Shown here: piece by piece, positions 15,226 through 24,196 of the stretch
How positions within the stretch are numbered: the stretch's first letter is position 1
Layout of the letters: each line of letters opens with the position of its first letter
Assembly: GCA_046598395.1 (NCBI GenBank)
Contig: JBKJIQ010000013.1
Span: 1 to 64,000 of the forward strand
Direction: 5' to 3'
Length of the DNA stretch: 64,000 nucleotides
Source of the DNA: JAENVU01 sp046598395
Lineage (GTDB): Bacteria; Actinomycetota; Acidimicrobiia; IMCC26256; JAENVU01
Notes under the pieces: model-generated
What the model was told of the DNA's origin: nothing
Databases searched by the model: none
What the model saw: only the letters and a program-made list of their open reading frames with translations
Position numbers and translations under genes: made by a program

Positions 15226-15891
15226 ATGGATACGTACCTGGATCGTCGGGCGCGACGGCTCGAGCGTCGTCGCAGCGTCACCGCCGTCGGCGTGACGTGC
15301 GTACTGGGGATCGCGCTTTCGATCCTGGCCGCGTCGTGCAGCACCGGCGCCGCCGCACGAGATGCTCAGGAGCCGGCCACACCGCGCGCGACCCTGCGCG
15401 CGGTCCCGGCGCGGATGACGCGCGCAATCCCGGCCGTGCCCACCACCACGACCACTACTCGTCCCGCCGTGAATCCGGCAACCGGTCCGCCACCCGCGAA
15501 CACGCGTGTCGGACGTCGCATCATCTACTGCAACTCGTGCCAGACCGTCTGGATCGTGGAGTCCGACGAGTTCGTAACCGCGATGTACAAAGTCAGCGGC
15601 CACACGGGGATGCCCCGCCCGGGCGAGTACCACGTGTTCCGCAAGCTCGACATGGGCCGCTCGAAGTCGCACCCCGATCTCCGGCTGCCCTGGTTCGTCG
15701 GCTTCGCGTGGGGATCAACCACCGACATCGGGTTCCACGGGATACCACTGCGTCCGGACGGCTCACAGATCCAAAACGACTCGCAGCTCGGTATCCCGCT
15801 CAGCTCCGGTTGCGTACGCGAGAACCAGATGACCGCGAAGTTCCTCTACGACTGGACTCTGATCGATACGCTCGTGGTGGTCACCGCGTAA
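15226..15891 (+). CDS. L,D-transpeptidase (YkuD family), probable lipoprotein
   Basis: 221 residues. A basic N-terminus and hydrophobic stretch end in LAASC (Cys38), a weak lipobox, so it is membrane-anchored or secreted. A Thr/Pro-rich linker follows, then the catalytic domain from ~100 on, with His171 in FHGIPL and nucleophile Cys196 in SSGCVRE, the YkuD signature. These enzymes make 3-3 peptidoglycan cross-links or attach proteins to the wall. The ribosome binding site is GGGAGG, buried in a predicted hairpin. Confidence 0.88.
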   Translation: MDTYLDRRARRLERRRSVTAVGVTCVLGIALSILAASCSTGAAARDAQEPATPRATLRAVPARMTRAIPAVPTTTTTTRPAVNPATGPPPANTRVGRRIIYCNSCQTVWIVESDEFVTAMYKVSGHTGMPRPGEYHVFRKLDMGRSKSHPDLRLPWFVGFAWGSTTDIGFHGIPLRPDGSQIQNDSQLGIPLSSGCVRENQMTAKFLYDWTLIDTLVVVTA

Positions 15892-15912
15892 CCACGGCTC
15901 GAGCGCCCGCTC

Positions 15913-17139
15913 TCACCGTTGGGACCAACGGATGATCGGCCGCTCCAGAAACCGCCAACTGATCGCGGCGAGGAGCAAGGTCGCCACGAAGGCAACCGTC
16001 ACTTGGAGGAGCATCGGAGTGCCCGAGGGAAGCCACTCGGTCAGCTCAATCCAGACCGGGAGATGCCAGAGATAGATGCCGTAGGAGATGAGGCCGCACG
16101 CGGCCAGGGCGCGCGTCCGGAGCAGGCGCCGAATCGCACCTGAGCCCTGGTCACCGAAGACACCGGGCATCACCACGGCCGCGGCCGCGACCCCCGTCAC
16201 GATCCAACGGACGAGCACATCCGACTGGCTGAGCCTCGCATCGTTGGTATTCGATACGTACAACACGACCACTGCGTAGCCGGCGACCGCACCCAGCCAG
16301 AGCACGGCGGGATGGCGTCCGAGCCAGCTGATGACACGCGGACTGCGACCGCCAATCGCAATCCACGCGCTCCCAATCGCCATCGCCATGCCCAGCGCGA
16401 ACCAATCAAAGAGGCTCGGCAACCAGTTGTGCGCAAGCTGAGCCGAAAACCAGGTCCCGGATCGGCCCGGCGCGATGTTGCGGCCGACGAACCAGAACCG
16501 AAAACCCACGGCCCCCACTCCCAGCAGCGCGACCCCGGCGAACTGGACCCGGGCCTTGACCCGAACATCGGGCGACCGGTTCGCGACCGACCGAATGACC
16601 AGGGCAAGCAGTGGAAGCACCACATAGAAGCTGAGTTCGATGACGAGCGTCCACGCCACTCCCAGACCCACGCGTGTAAATCCGCTTCGATAACTGTGCG
16701 TGAGTGTGTAGACGTTGACCGCCTGACCGAAGGAACCGAACTGGTCCTGAGCAAGGACGTGCACCGAGATCGTGAGGGCGAGCCAGTACGCCGGGAGGAT
16801 CCGCGCACCCCGCCGTTTCCAGAACGCGAACAACGCCGGGGGTCGTTCGTGACGCAAGGCGGCGAGCGCGAACGGGCGATACAACAAGAAGCCCGACAGT
16901 ACGAAGAAGATCGCGACACCGAAGAAGCCCAGGCGGTCGAGCCAGTGCAGGACCGACGCCGGCGCGTACCGAGGGCCTTGGATCACCAACATGACGTTCG
17001 AATGGCGAATGAAGACCGCAACCGCAGCAAGAGCCCGCAGACCGTCCAGGCAGGGGAAGGCGGAGTGATCACGCTCTGATGCCCGATCGACCGGTCCGAC
17101 CGCCTGAAGAGTCTGGGTGACCCGTTGTTCGCCGCTCAC
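15913..17139 (-). CDS. membrane acyltransferase family 3 (OafA/YrhL-like)
   Basis: About 408 residues from the GTG at 17139. Typical acyltransferase-3 features are FPCLDGLRALAAVAVFIRHSN with the catalytic-type Arg and His, GFFGVAIFFVLSGFLLYRPF, and roughly ten membrane helices ending in ATLLLAAISWRFLERPIIRW. Family members O-acylate surface polysaccharides, peptidoglycan or lipids. It lies at the start of the glycan region, divergent from a GT-C-like gene and convergent with the L,D-transpeptidase, so modification of a surface glycan is the likely role. Confidence 0.87.
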   Translation of the reverse strand: MSGEQRVTQTLQAVGPVDRASERDHSAFPCLDGLRALAAVAVFIRHSNVMLVIQGPRYAPASVLHWLDRLGFFGVAIFFVLSGFLLYRPFALAALRHERPPALFAFWKRRGARILPAYWLALTISVHVLAQDQFGSFGQAVNVYTLTHSYRSGFTRVGLGVAWTLVIELSFYVVLPLLALVIRSVANRSPDVRVKARVQFAGVALLGVGAVGFRFWFVGRNIAPGRSGTWFSAQLAHNWLPSLFDWFALGMAMAIGSAWIAIGGRSPRVISWLGRHPAVLWLGAVAGYAVVVLYVSNTNDARLSQSDVLVRWIVTGVAAAAVVMPGVFGDQGSGAIRRLLRTRALAACGLISYGIYLWHLPVWIELTEWLPSGTPMLLQVTVAFVATLLLAAISWRFLERPIIRWSQR

Positions 17140-17310
17140 TCGTTGCGAGCATGACACAGGGCCAGGCCCGTCGCGGCGCGGACACACTCGTATTCCGAGG
17201 CGCCGTCGAGCCACCGACCGGTCGGCGGATCGTGCGAAGCTGGGCCACCACCCCCCGACCCTGGACCAGACCAGCCGCATGTCGTCATCCGTTCGATACG
17301 CCGATCGACC

Positions 17311-18888
17311 GTGACGAAGGCCCCCGTGGGTAGTGGCCGGCGACGATTCCCCGACCGGTACTTCGGACGTGCATTGGTGGCGGTGGCCATCGCGAGCCTG
17401 GCGCTGCGCATCGCGATCGTCGTCGGGAGTGAGCACGCGTTGGGGAGCAACGTGCACGCAGGATTCGACGAGTCGGTCTATGTGGGTGCGTCATGGTTGC
17501 TGCGCCATGGTCACCTTCCGTATCGCGACTTCGTGTACGTGTTCCCGCCTGGATTCTTGGCGCTGTTGTGGCCACTCACCTCGATCACCGCCCTCTTTGG
17601 TGGGCCCGCGGCAACAGTGACGGCAGGCCGATTCGCGGCGGCCGTCGCCGGGTCCTGGAACATCTGGCTGGTCGGGCGCCTCGGCCAGCGGTGGCTGGGG
17701 TGGCCGGCGGGGCTCTTCGCCGCCGCGATTTTCGCCACCACCCCTGCCGTCATCGCGTCGGACACGCTGGTCCTGCAGGAACCGTTCGTCAACTTGGCGA
17801 TTCTGCTCGCGTTCACGGCATGGTCGTCGACCCGGTCGAGCCGACGCAACCGGCTCTACCGCGCCGCGCTCCTCCTCGGCATCGCCATCTCCATCAAGCT
17901 CGTCGCCGCACTGTTCATCATCCCACTGCTGCTCATCGGTCCATTCGCCCAACCCTGGTGGGACCGAGTTCGATTCGCGGTCACCGCCGCCGCACCGCTC
18001 GCGTTGATGGGCGGCCTGCTCGGCGTGTTCGTCGGATGGCGCGCACCCTTCGAGCAGGCCGTGCTCGCACAAGTCACTCGACCATCCGATGGAAACGGAT
18101 CAACGCGAATCAACTCGCTCCTCCCGCTCTTGCGAGGCCAGATCTGGCTCACTCGACCGTTGTCGTGGCTGCCGCTGGCGACGGCCGCGATTGTCTTCAT
18201 CATCCTGTGCGCCCTTGCGTGCGCATCCGGATCCCGCGCCGGGAGACTCTGGGGATCGACCGGTCTCATCGTGGGCGGATTTCTCATGATCTCGCCGTCG
18301 TACTTCGGGCACTACGCGGCGTTGCTGGCACCGGCGGCGGCAGTGATCATTGCGTGGGCGCTCACCCGATTGCCTGGACGCGTTGCTCGAACGGGTCCCC
18401 GCCTCGCGGCAGTCGCGCTCCTCGCCGTAGGCGTCGCGATCGCGGTGAGCCAAACGTTGACCGCGTTGGACATCGTGCGAAAGGACAGCGGCGCGATGAA
18501 CGCGTCGTTGGTCCGCGCCCTCAAGAATGCCGACTGTCTGACCGCAGTCCGACCACAACCGCTCATCGAAGTGAATCGGATTCCCTCCGCGGATCGTCGC
18601 GGTCACGTTCTGCTCGATGTCTACGGAACCGCGCTCGTCGCCGCACGACACGAACGCTCACCGAACGACGGCTTCAGCGCGAGCGAGTCAGCGACCACCC
18701 AGCGAGTGATCCTGCGCCAAGCCCGTGACTGCTCCCACATCTTGATCACCGACAGGTCGTGCCCCAAGGGAGCCAAGGACCTCACTACCGGCACGGCCGC
18801 CAAGCTCCGCCGTCGAGGAGCGGTCGTCGCCCGTTCCGGGTGCATGCTCCTGCTGCGCAACTCGAACCGGACTCGCCCATCGCCATAA
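17311..18888 (+). CDS. multi-membrane glycosyltransferase, GT39/PMT-like (GT-C fold)
   Basis: 525 residues from a GTG. About ten membrane helices alternate with short loops. The first extracytoplasmic loop holds FDESVYVGASWLLRHGHLPYRDFVYVFPPG, the acidic loop and PPG context of GT-C polyprenyl-phosphate-sugar-dependent transferases. The C-terminal third is soluble (residues ~400-525) and contains several Cys. It would transfer a sugar from a lipid carrier to an acceptor outside the membrane. It is divergent from the acyltransferase and convergent with another GT-C-like gene 28 bases away. Confidence 0.75.
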   Translation: MTKAPVGSGRRRFPDRYFGRALVAVAIASLALRIAIVVGSEHALGSNVHAGFDESVYVGASWLLRHGHLPYRDFVYVFPPGFLALLWPLTSITALFGGPAATVTAGRFAAAVAGSWNIWLVGRLGQRWLGWPAGLFAAAIFATTPAVIASDTLVLQEPFVNLAILLAFTAWSSTRSSRRNRLYRAALLLGIAISIKLVAALFIIPLLLIGPFAQPWWDRVRFAVTAAAPLALMGGLLGVFVGWRAPFEQAVLAQVTRPSDGNGSTRINSLLPLLRGQIWLTRPLSWLPLATAAIVFIILCALACASGSRAGRLWGSTGLIVGGFLMISPSYFGHYAALLAPAAAVIIAWALTRLPGRVARTGPRLAAVALLAVGVAIAVSQTLTALDIVRKDSGAMNASLVRALKNADCLTAVRPQPLIEVNRIPSADRRGHVLLDVYGTALVAARHERSPNDGFSASESATTQRVILRQARDCSHILITDRSCPKGAKDLTTGTAAKLRRRGAVVARSGCMLLLRNSNRTRPSP

Positions 18889-18916
18889 GGCGACCGCGGG
18901 CGGCCGGTCACCATGA

Positions 18917-20545
18917 TCACCGCGGGAGCGCGACCAACTGCGCCGGCACCAGGCCGCCCAAGCTGCGGATCCGGTGGGCGGTACGGGTGAGCGTGGTGGG
19001 GGTACCCGCGATCACGACGTCGCCGATCCGCAACAACTGCGCATCGGAGAGTCGCTCGATTGCCGCAGTCGTCACGATGGTGGGAATCGAGGCCGGATCG
19101 AAGTTCTCCAGCGCGAACACGCGGACCCAAGCGGGGTCCTGGCGTCGCCCGAACCCAACCACCGGGACCGCCCCGATCGGACGACCAGACCGCGCCAGCC
19201 AAGTGGCAAGGGCCGACGGGCCGGGCCGGTGGCGACCGGAAATCGTGAGGGTGGCGGCCCGACAAGTTGCGCGCGCCAACTCTCGGCGAGGGAGCGTATG
19301 AAATGATCCCGCGCTCCAGTCGACCCATACCATCGGCGCCGCCGCCGGAGGATCAATCGGGTTTTCAAACCGCAGTCCTTCGAAGGTGAACCGCTCCCCA
19401 ACTCGCGCCCAGGTCTGGGCCTTGAACCGGAACGTCGAGGCCACCGTCTGAGGTCCCGACGTGTGTTCGTCCAGCCAGGAAGCCAGATCCCTATCGAGGG
19501 GCGGCGCGGAGAAGACCCTGACGTGGGTACCCACCCGCGCGACGGGGACCACAAACGCGCCCAGTGCCACCACGCCGAGGCCCACGGCAACCAACCGGCT
19601 CAGGGCCGATCGATTCGCCGCTGTGCTCAACCGAGTGCCGACCGCGTTGAGGGCCAGGGCAACGATGAGCGCGCCGAAGAGGGCAACCGGCGCGAACTGG
19701 CGAAGGGCAAACTCATCGACCCACGCGATGGTGGTGGCGGGAAGTACGGCGACCGCGGCGAGCAACAGCACGCGGATCCCGACGGCGCGGCGGCGATACA
19801 CCACCAACACGATGGCGCCCACGACCCACGCCGCGATCAAGGTGAGCGCGGCAGGGTCGAGGCTCCACGCCCTCGGTACCGCGCGGCGGGCGGCCTGGGC
19901 CAAGCCCTGGAACGGGAACACTTCACCCCGGAGTACGAGTACCGCGACGAACCACCAACCCACGGCAAGCATGAAGGCGGCAACGAACCGCACAGCCCAT
20001 CGCCGCCATTCGGCGGCTGGCACCACGCCCCACCACGCGAGAGGAAGCAGGACCAAGGGCGCGCTGGTTTCCTTCACCAACATCGTGAGCCCGGCGAGCA
20101 GCCCGGCAACCACGACCCGCCGCGGCGATGGCTCGGCCGCGATCAACACCGTGAGGACGAGCAACGCGAGGAGTGCGCCGTCGATCCGCGGCGACGCGGC
20201 GACATCCCAGAGAACCGGGGTGATCATCAGGACGAGTGCGGCACAGATCGCCGCGGCGCCACCTGCGCGTCGGTAGGCGAACACCACGGCACCCACCACC
20301 GCGCTCGCGCCCAGCATCACGCCCAGGATTTCGGGCCCGCGGAACGGATCTCCCCGACCGAGTCGGCTCGCGGATCCGATGACCAGCGGCCAAACCCAAG
20401 AACGGATGGTGAACAGCGTCCCGTCAATCCCGGTGGGAGACCGGAACGAAATCAGCCGACGTCCGACCCCGATGTACTCGGCATCGTCCGGCGCGATCGC
20501 CAGGACTCCGTGGGCCACGACACGCCAGGCGAGAAACCCCAGCAC
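18917..20545 (-). CDS. multi-membrane glycosyltransferase-like protein (GT-C type)
   Basis: 542 residues from the GTG at 20545. AIAPDDAEYIGVGRRLISF gives the GT-C acidic loop (DDAEY). About ten helices and a soluble C-terminal domain with several Trp follow. The frame stays open upstream and encodes a basic RRRRADR followed by hydrophobic residues, a better natural N-terminus. No ATG, GTG or TTG is in frame there, only CTG codons near 20585 behind a GGAGG. The true start may therefore be non-standard and overlap the end of pepA. Substrate unknown. Confidence 0.72.
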   Translation of the reverse strand: MLGFLAWRVVAHGVLAIAPDDAEYIGVGRRLISFRSPTGIDGTLFTIRSWVWPLVIGSASRLGRGDPFRGPEILGVMLGASAVVGAVVFAYRRAGGAAAICAALVLMITPVLWDVAASPRIDGALLALLVLTVLIAAEPSPRRVVVAGLLAGLTMLVKETSAPLVLLPLAWWGVVPAAEWRRWAVRFVAAFMLAVGWWFVAVLVLRGEVFPFQGLAQAARRAVPRAWSLDPAALTLIAAWVVGAIVLVVYRRRAVGIRVLLLAAVAVLPATTIAWVDEFALRQFAPVALFGALIVALALNAVGTRLSTAANRSALSRLVAVGLGVVALGAFVVPVARVGTHVRVFSAPPLDRDLASWLDEHTSGPQTVASTFRFKAQTWARVGERFTFEGLRFENPIDPPAAAPMVWVDWSAGSFHTLPRRELARATCRAATLTISGRHRPGPSALATWLARSGRPIGAVPVVGFGRRQDPAWVRVFALENFDPASIPTIVTTAAIERLSDAQLLRIGDVVIAGTPTTLTRTAHRIRSLGGLVPAQLVALPR

Positions 20546-20598
20546 TGCCGCGATGGCAAGACCGAGAAGAACACGATCGGCGCGACGCCGGCGCAGGC

Positions 20599-22095
20599 TC
20601 AGCGCGCTCGCGTCGTACCTCCGTGCTGGGTGACCAACTCGATCAAGGTGCGCACACCGAAGCCGGACCCGCCGCGTCGGGTGTAGCCATCGTCGGCATT
20701 GGCGCGCGCGGGACCGGCAATATCGAGGTGGGCCCAGGGCACGCCCGCAACGAACTCTTCGAGGAACAAGCCGGCCGTCAGCGCACCGCCGTAGCCGCCC
20801 GTGCCGATGTTTTTCATATCGGCAATCTCGGAGTCAATCAGCTTGCGGTACTGCTTCGGTAGCGGCAGCGGCCACATCGCCTCGCCCGCACGTTTCGCGG
20901 CCGCCAGTACGTTTGCACTCACCGCGTCGTCGTTCGACATCACACCCGCGATCTTTTCCCCCAGTGCCACCATGCACGCACCCGTGAGGGTCGCGAGATC
21001 GATGATCATTTCGGGCTTCTTCTCCGCCGCCAGCGACAACGCGTCGGCGAGAATCAGCCGGCCTTCGGCATCGGTGTTCAGCACCTCGGCGGTTTTTCCA
21101 TTCCGGAACGTGAGCACATCACCCGGCCGAATCGCTTCGCCACTTGGCATGTTCTCCACCATCGGCGTGTAAGCCACCACTTTCGTGGTCACACCTAGTT
21201 CCGCCAAGACCGACATCGTCGCAATGACCGCAGCCGCGCCGGCCATGTCGGTCTTCATCGTCTCCATCCCGCTACCGGTCTTGAGCGACAGGCCACCGGA
21301 GTCGAAAATCACGCCTTTGCCCACCAGCGCGATCGAACCGCGCGCGCCCCGCGGCGAATAGGTCATCTTGACGAACCGCGGCGGCTGCTTCGATCCTTGT
21401 CCAACGCCGATCACGCCGCCGAGACGCTCGCGCCGCATCGCGACGACGTCGAGTACTTCGACCGTGACACTCCGCCCGCGCAGCAACTTTTGGGCGTGCT
21501 TGGCGAACTCGGAGGGCGACAGCTCCCGCGCCGGCGTGTTCACCATGTCGCGCGCCCATTCCACGGCGGCGGCGACGGTGACACCTCGGTCCATGGCTCG
21601 CTTGACCGCAGCTCCGCCACCCCCGAGCATCACCACGTGCGCGAGCCGCGCGGCCTTCGCCGGCTTGGACTTGTACAGACGAAACTCGTACCCACCGAGC
21701 AGGACACCCTCAGCAATCGCTTGGGCCGCCGTGGCCCGATCCACACCATCGGGAGCAGCGTCCACCAGGGTGGTGACGACGCGCGCCGAATCTTTCGCCC
21801 GTTGCGCAATGAGCGCGCCTGCGGTCCGGAGATCGTCGATGGTCAGTTCGGCGCGACCCCCGAGTCCGACGAGCAATGCGGTCTTCGTCGCGGCCGTGAT
21901 CGGCACCAGCAAAGCCTGGCCGGGCTTGCCGTCGAATGATGCGCTCGCCATGAACGCCCGGAGCGTGCCGCCCGTGGCTGCGTCAACCGCATCGGCACCG
22001 GGACCGAACTCACCATCGGCGAATATCGGGACGACGAGGATGTCGCCGCGTGTGCGTGCGGGCGCGGTCGATGCAACCGTGAACGTGATGGGCAC
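20599..22095 (-). CDS. pepA: leucyl aminopeptidase (M17, cytosol aminopeptidase)
   Basis: 498 residues from the GTG at 22095, with GGAGGA upstream. The C-terminal catalytic domain holds the two-metal site: VGKGVIFDSGGLSLK, METMKTDMAGAAAVI and the signature NTDAEGRLILADAL, with bicarbonate-site residues nearby. The N-terminal domain is of normal length. It releases N-terminal amino acids, notably Leu, from peptides. It sits between glycan genes, so it is probably a neighbour rather than a pathway member. A GT-C-like gene follows directly. Confidence 0.95.
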   Translation of the reverse strand: MPITFTVASTAPARTRGDILVVPIFADGEFGPGADAVDAATGGTLRAFMASASFDGKPGQALLVPITAATKTALLVGLGGRAELTIDDLRTAGALIAQRAKDSARVVTTLVDAAPDGVDRATAAQAIAEGVLLGGYEFRLYKSKPAKAARLAHVVMLGGGGAAVKRAMDRGVTVAAAVEWARDMVNTPARELSPSEFAKHAQKLLRGRSVTVEVLDVVAMRRERLGGVIGVGQGSKQPPRFVKMTYSPRGARGSIALVGKGVIFDSGGLSLKTGSGMETMKTDMAGAAAVIATMSVLAELGVTTKVVAYTPMVENMPSGEAIRPGDVLTFRNGKTAEVLNTDAEGRLILADALSLAAEKKPEMIIDLATLTGACMVALGEKIAGVMSNDDAVSANVLAAAKRAGEAMWPLPLPKQYRKLIDSEIADMKNIGTGGYGGALTAGLFLEEFVAGVPWAHLDIAGPARANADDGYTRRGGSGFGVRTLIELVTQHGGTTRAR

Positions 22096-22121
22096 GTGGT
22101 TCCTCCGAAAGTTTGGTGACA

Positions 22122-22676
22122 CTAATGGTCGCGGCGAGCAGCGCGGAACTGGCCTTCTTGCCAGCGGCCGAGAGTCCAGCACAGATCGGCCAGCCGGTTG
22201 AGGTACGGAATGACGAAGCTCTGGTCGTCGAGCCAGCCCGCAGCCCGCGCGCTGACACACTCCCGTTCGCCGCGACGAACAGTGGTCCGTGCGAGATCGA
22301 GCGCCGCCGAGACGCGGTTCTCGCCCGGCAGCACAAACTCCTTCGGGACCTCGAAGCGCTCGGTGATGTCATCGATGACGGGCTCGAGCGCGTCGACCAT
22401 GGCGAGCGTCACCGAGGTGGTGCCGGGGGTGAGCTTGTGGCGGTTCTCCGGGGCCGTGGCCAGCTCAGCACCGACCACGAAAAGGTCGCGCTGGAGCCGA
22501 ATCAGCAACACGCCGAGTTCTGAGTCCGGATCGGTCTCGGCCCGAGCGAGTCCGAGGGCCGACACCGCTTCGTCGGTCGTTCCGTATGCAGTGGGACCGA
22601 TCGCGTCCTTCGCGACCCTTCCGCCGTAGAACAGCGCGGTCGTTCCGTCATCGCCCGTGCGGGTATAGACCTTCAT
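22122..22676 (-). CDS. PduO-type ATP:cob(I)alamin adenosyltransferase
   Basis: 184 residues beginning MKVYTRTGDDGTTALFYGGRVAKD, the diagnostic ATP-binding N-terminus of PduO-type enzymes. GTTDEAVSALGLARAE and ENRVSAALDLARTTVRRGER carry the conserved Asp and Arg residues of the active site. The family usually has GTVDELNS; Thr and Ala here are mild changes. It makes adenosylcobalamin from cob(I)alamin and ATP. It is 26 bases from pepA and divergent from the glycosidase-like lipoprotein. The B12-dependent methionine synthase at 34.3 kb needs methylcobalamin, so it is not a direct client. Confidence 0.92.
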   Translation of the reverse strand: MKVYTRTGDDGTTALFYGGRVAKDAIGPTAYGTTDEAVSALGLARAETDPDSELGVLLIRLQRDLFVVGAELATAPENRHKLTPGTTSVTLAMVDALEPVIDDITERFEVPKEFVLPGENRVSAALDLARTTVRRGERECVSARAAGWLDDQSFVIPYLNRLADLCWTLGRWQEGQFRAARRDH

Positions 22677-22762
22677 GGGCGGTGTGGCTCCAGCATCTCC
22701 GCAAGATCCTACGCGCGCACGGTTGACACCCATGGCCCCCGGCGACGGGACATCATGGGGCC

Positions 22763-24196
22763 ATGATCCGGACGCACTCCACCTCTGCGCGCCCGGCCCG
22801 TTCCAAGACCCTCGTGATCGTCGCCGTGCTCGCGGCCATTGCTTCGTCCTGCACCACCGCGTCTCACCCCCGCGCTGTCCACACCACGAGGCTCGCGGCT
22901 GACACCACCACGAGCCGCGTCGCCTCGCCCACCCAACCCGAGAACCTGTCCCCACCGGAAAACGTCGCGTTCTATTACCAAGGAATCACCCGGACGACCG
23001 ATCTCTCGCGCCTGGGCAACGTTGCGATCGTGGTGACCGGGAAGGCGGCGCCGGCGTACGCACCATCGATCATTCATCGTTCGGAGGCGAAGGCGTACCG
23101 CGGCGTCCAGGCCTACTGGTTCGCCGGCGGCGACAGCTACGACGGCCTCGAGGTCTCGAAGCGTCTCGACTGGGCGTTCTGCTCGCAGGGTGCGACCCCC
23201 CTCGTCGCGCGGACCGACCGCCGCAACAACCCCTGGTACTTCCTCGACGGGAACGAGCGCGGAGCGCGCGACGCCTTCGCTGCTCGGCTCACTGTGCTCA
23301 AGGCCGAGGGATGGGACGGCATCTTCTTCGACCGTGGGTACGCCGCGATGACGGGAATCGATGAGCAGCCAAATCCCGCATGGAACACATCCTCGACCTG
23401 CACCGAAGACCCAGTGCTCGCCGGCGCGACCCAAAGCGACACATACCTCGGGCTCGCCTCGGAAGTTCGCAAGGCGGGGCTCGAGATCATGATCAACTAC
23501 GGGGTCTCACCCTTCGATGCAACGACGCCGATGCGGCCCGATCCCCGCAGTCCGGCGTGCGCGCCCCATCCCGGTCCCGGCTGTCCCACCCTAGACGACG
23601 TGTGGTCCGTCACCAACCAGATACTCGACGAGGCGGTCGCACACCCACAGGATGATTCGTGGGAGAACGACTTCCGTTCAAACCTGATCAACGAGGCGCA
23701 GGGCCGGGGCGGTCGTCAGGTCGTCGGACTCATTACGAACAGCAATCTCGGCGGCCGCCAGGACCGTGACGCCGCGGCGTTTGCGTTCGCCCGCGTCAAG
23801 CTCTTCGCGATACCGGTCGGCATCAATACTGGTGACGACCACTGCCCCGATGCGCCGCCCGGCGGCCTCTGCAACCGACACGGCGTGTACCCGGACCTCG
23901 TCGGACTCCGGCTCGGCGAGCCCATCGATACTGGACCAGGAAGCCAGAACTGTGAACCACAGTCGACCGTGCACTGTGTGTGGTCCCGGCGCTACGCCAA
24001 CGGCGCATCGGTGGTCAACGTCAGCGGCCACGGCAAGTTCAGCGGTCCGATCGTTCTCGGAGTCGACGGCTGCCGGTACGTGAAGGACCTCGGCGTCGAC
24101 CTCCCACTTGCGGAGAACCAGTGTGTTACCGAGGTCCAGGTCCTCGCGCCGCCGTGGACCGGCCACCCACTTGCGTACTCGACCAAGCCATGGTGA
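22763..24196 (+). CDS. secreted glycosidase-like lipoprotein (DUF1906/GHL-type, TIM-barrel-like)
   Basis: 477 residues. A signal ends in AIASSC (Cys30), then a Thr/Ser-rich linker, then a globular domain from ~65. AYWFAGGDSYDGLEVSKRLDWAF and AEGWDGIFFDRGYAAM resemble strands of TIM-barrel glycosidases (GH114/GHL-like), where an Asp on such a strand is often catalytic. EIMINYGVSPFD would be a further barrel strand. Many Cys suggest disulfides. Its stop overlaps the start of the next membrane protein by 7 bases, tying it to glycan synthesis or turnover. The family call is tentative. Confidence 0.6.
   Translation: MIRTHSTSARPARSKTLVIVAVLAAIASSCTTASHPRAVHTTRLAADTTTSRVASPTQPENLSPPENVAFYYQGITRTTDLSRLGNVAIVVTGKAAPAYAPSIIHRSEAKAYRGVQAYWFAGGDSYDGLEVSKRLDWAFCSQGATPLVARTDRRNNPWYFLDGNERGARDAFAARLTVLKAEGWDGIFFDRGYAAMTGIDEQPNPAWNTSSTCTEDPVLAGATQSDTYLGLASEVRKAGLEIMINYGVSPFDATTPMRPDPRSPACAPHPGPGCPTLDDVWSVTNQILDEAVAHPQDDSWENDFRSNLINEAQGRGGRQVVGLITNSNLGGRQDRDAAAFAFARVKLFAIPVGINTGDDHCPDAPPGGLCNRHGVYPDLVGLRLGEPIDTGPGSQNCEPQSTVHCVWSRRYANGASVVNVSGHGKFSGPIVLGVDGCRYVKDLGVDLPLAENQCVTEVQVLAPPWTGHPLAYSTKPW

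Noticed and set aside
13915..15672. Long open frame antisense to the MoeZ-like and L,D-transpeptidase genes
   Set aside because: GC-rich third codon positions create long antisense frames. The composition is Arg/Asp/Val-rich without any domain, and the sense genes have clear motifs. The same reason rejects long frames antisense to sqdB (31546-32820), metH (34148-35836), LipB-LipA (42767-44401), E3 (45685-47349) and egtA/egtB (61886-63721).
15916..15931. CCGTTGG-GA-CCAACGG inverted repeat at the acyltransferase stop
   Set aside because: A two-base loop cannot form a stable hairpin, and the arms lie in coding sequence.
17214..17225. Twelve-base palindrome CCGACCGGTCGG in the spacer between divergent acyltransferase and GT-C genes
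   Set aside because: Low-complexity GC palindromes of this size are common at this composition. No second copy or spacing to a promoter was found.
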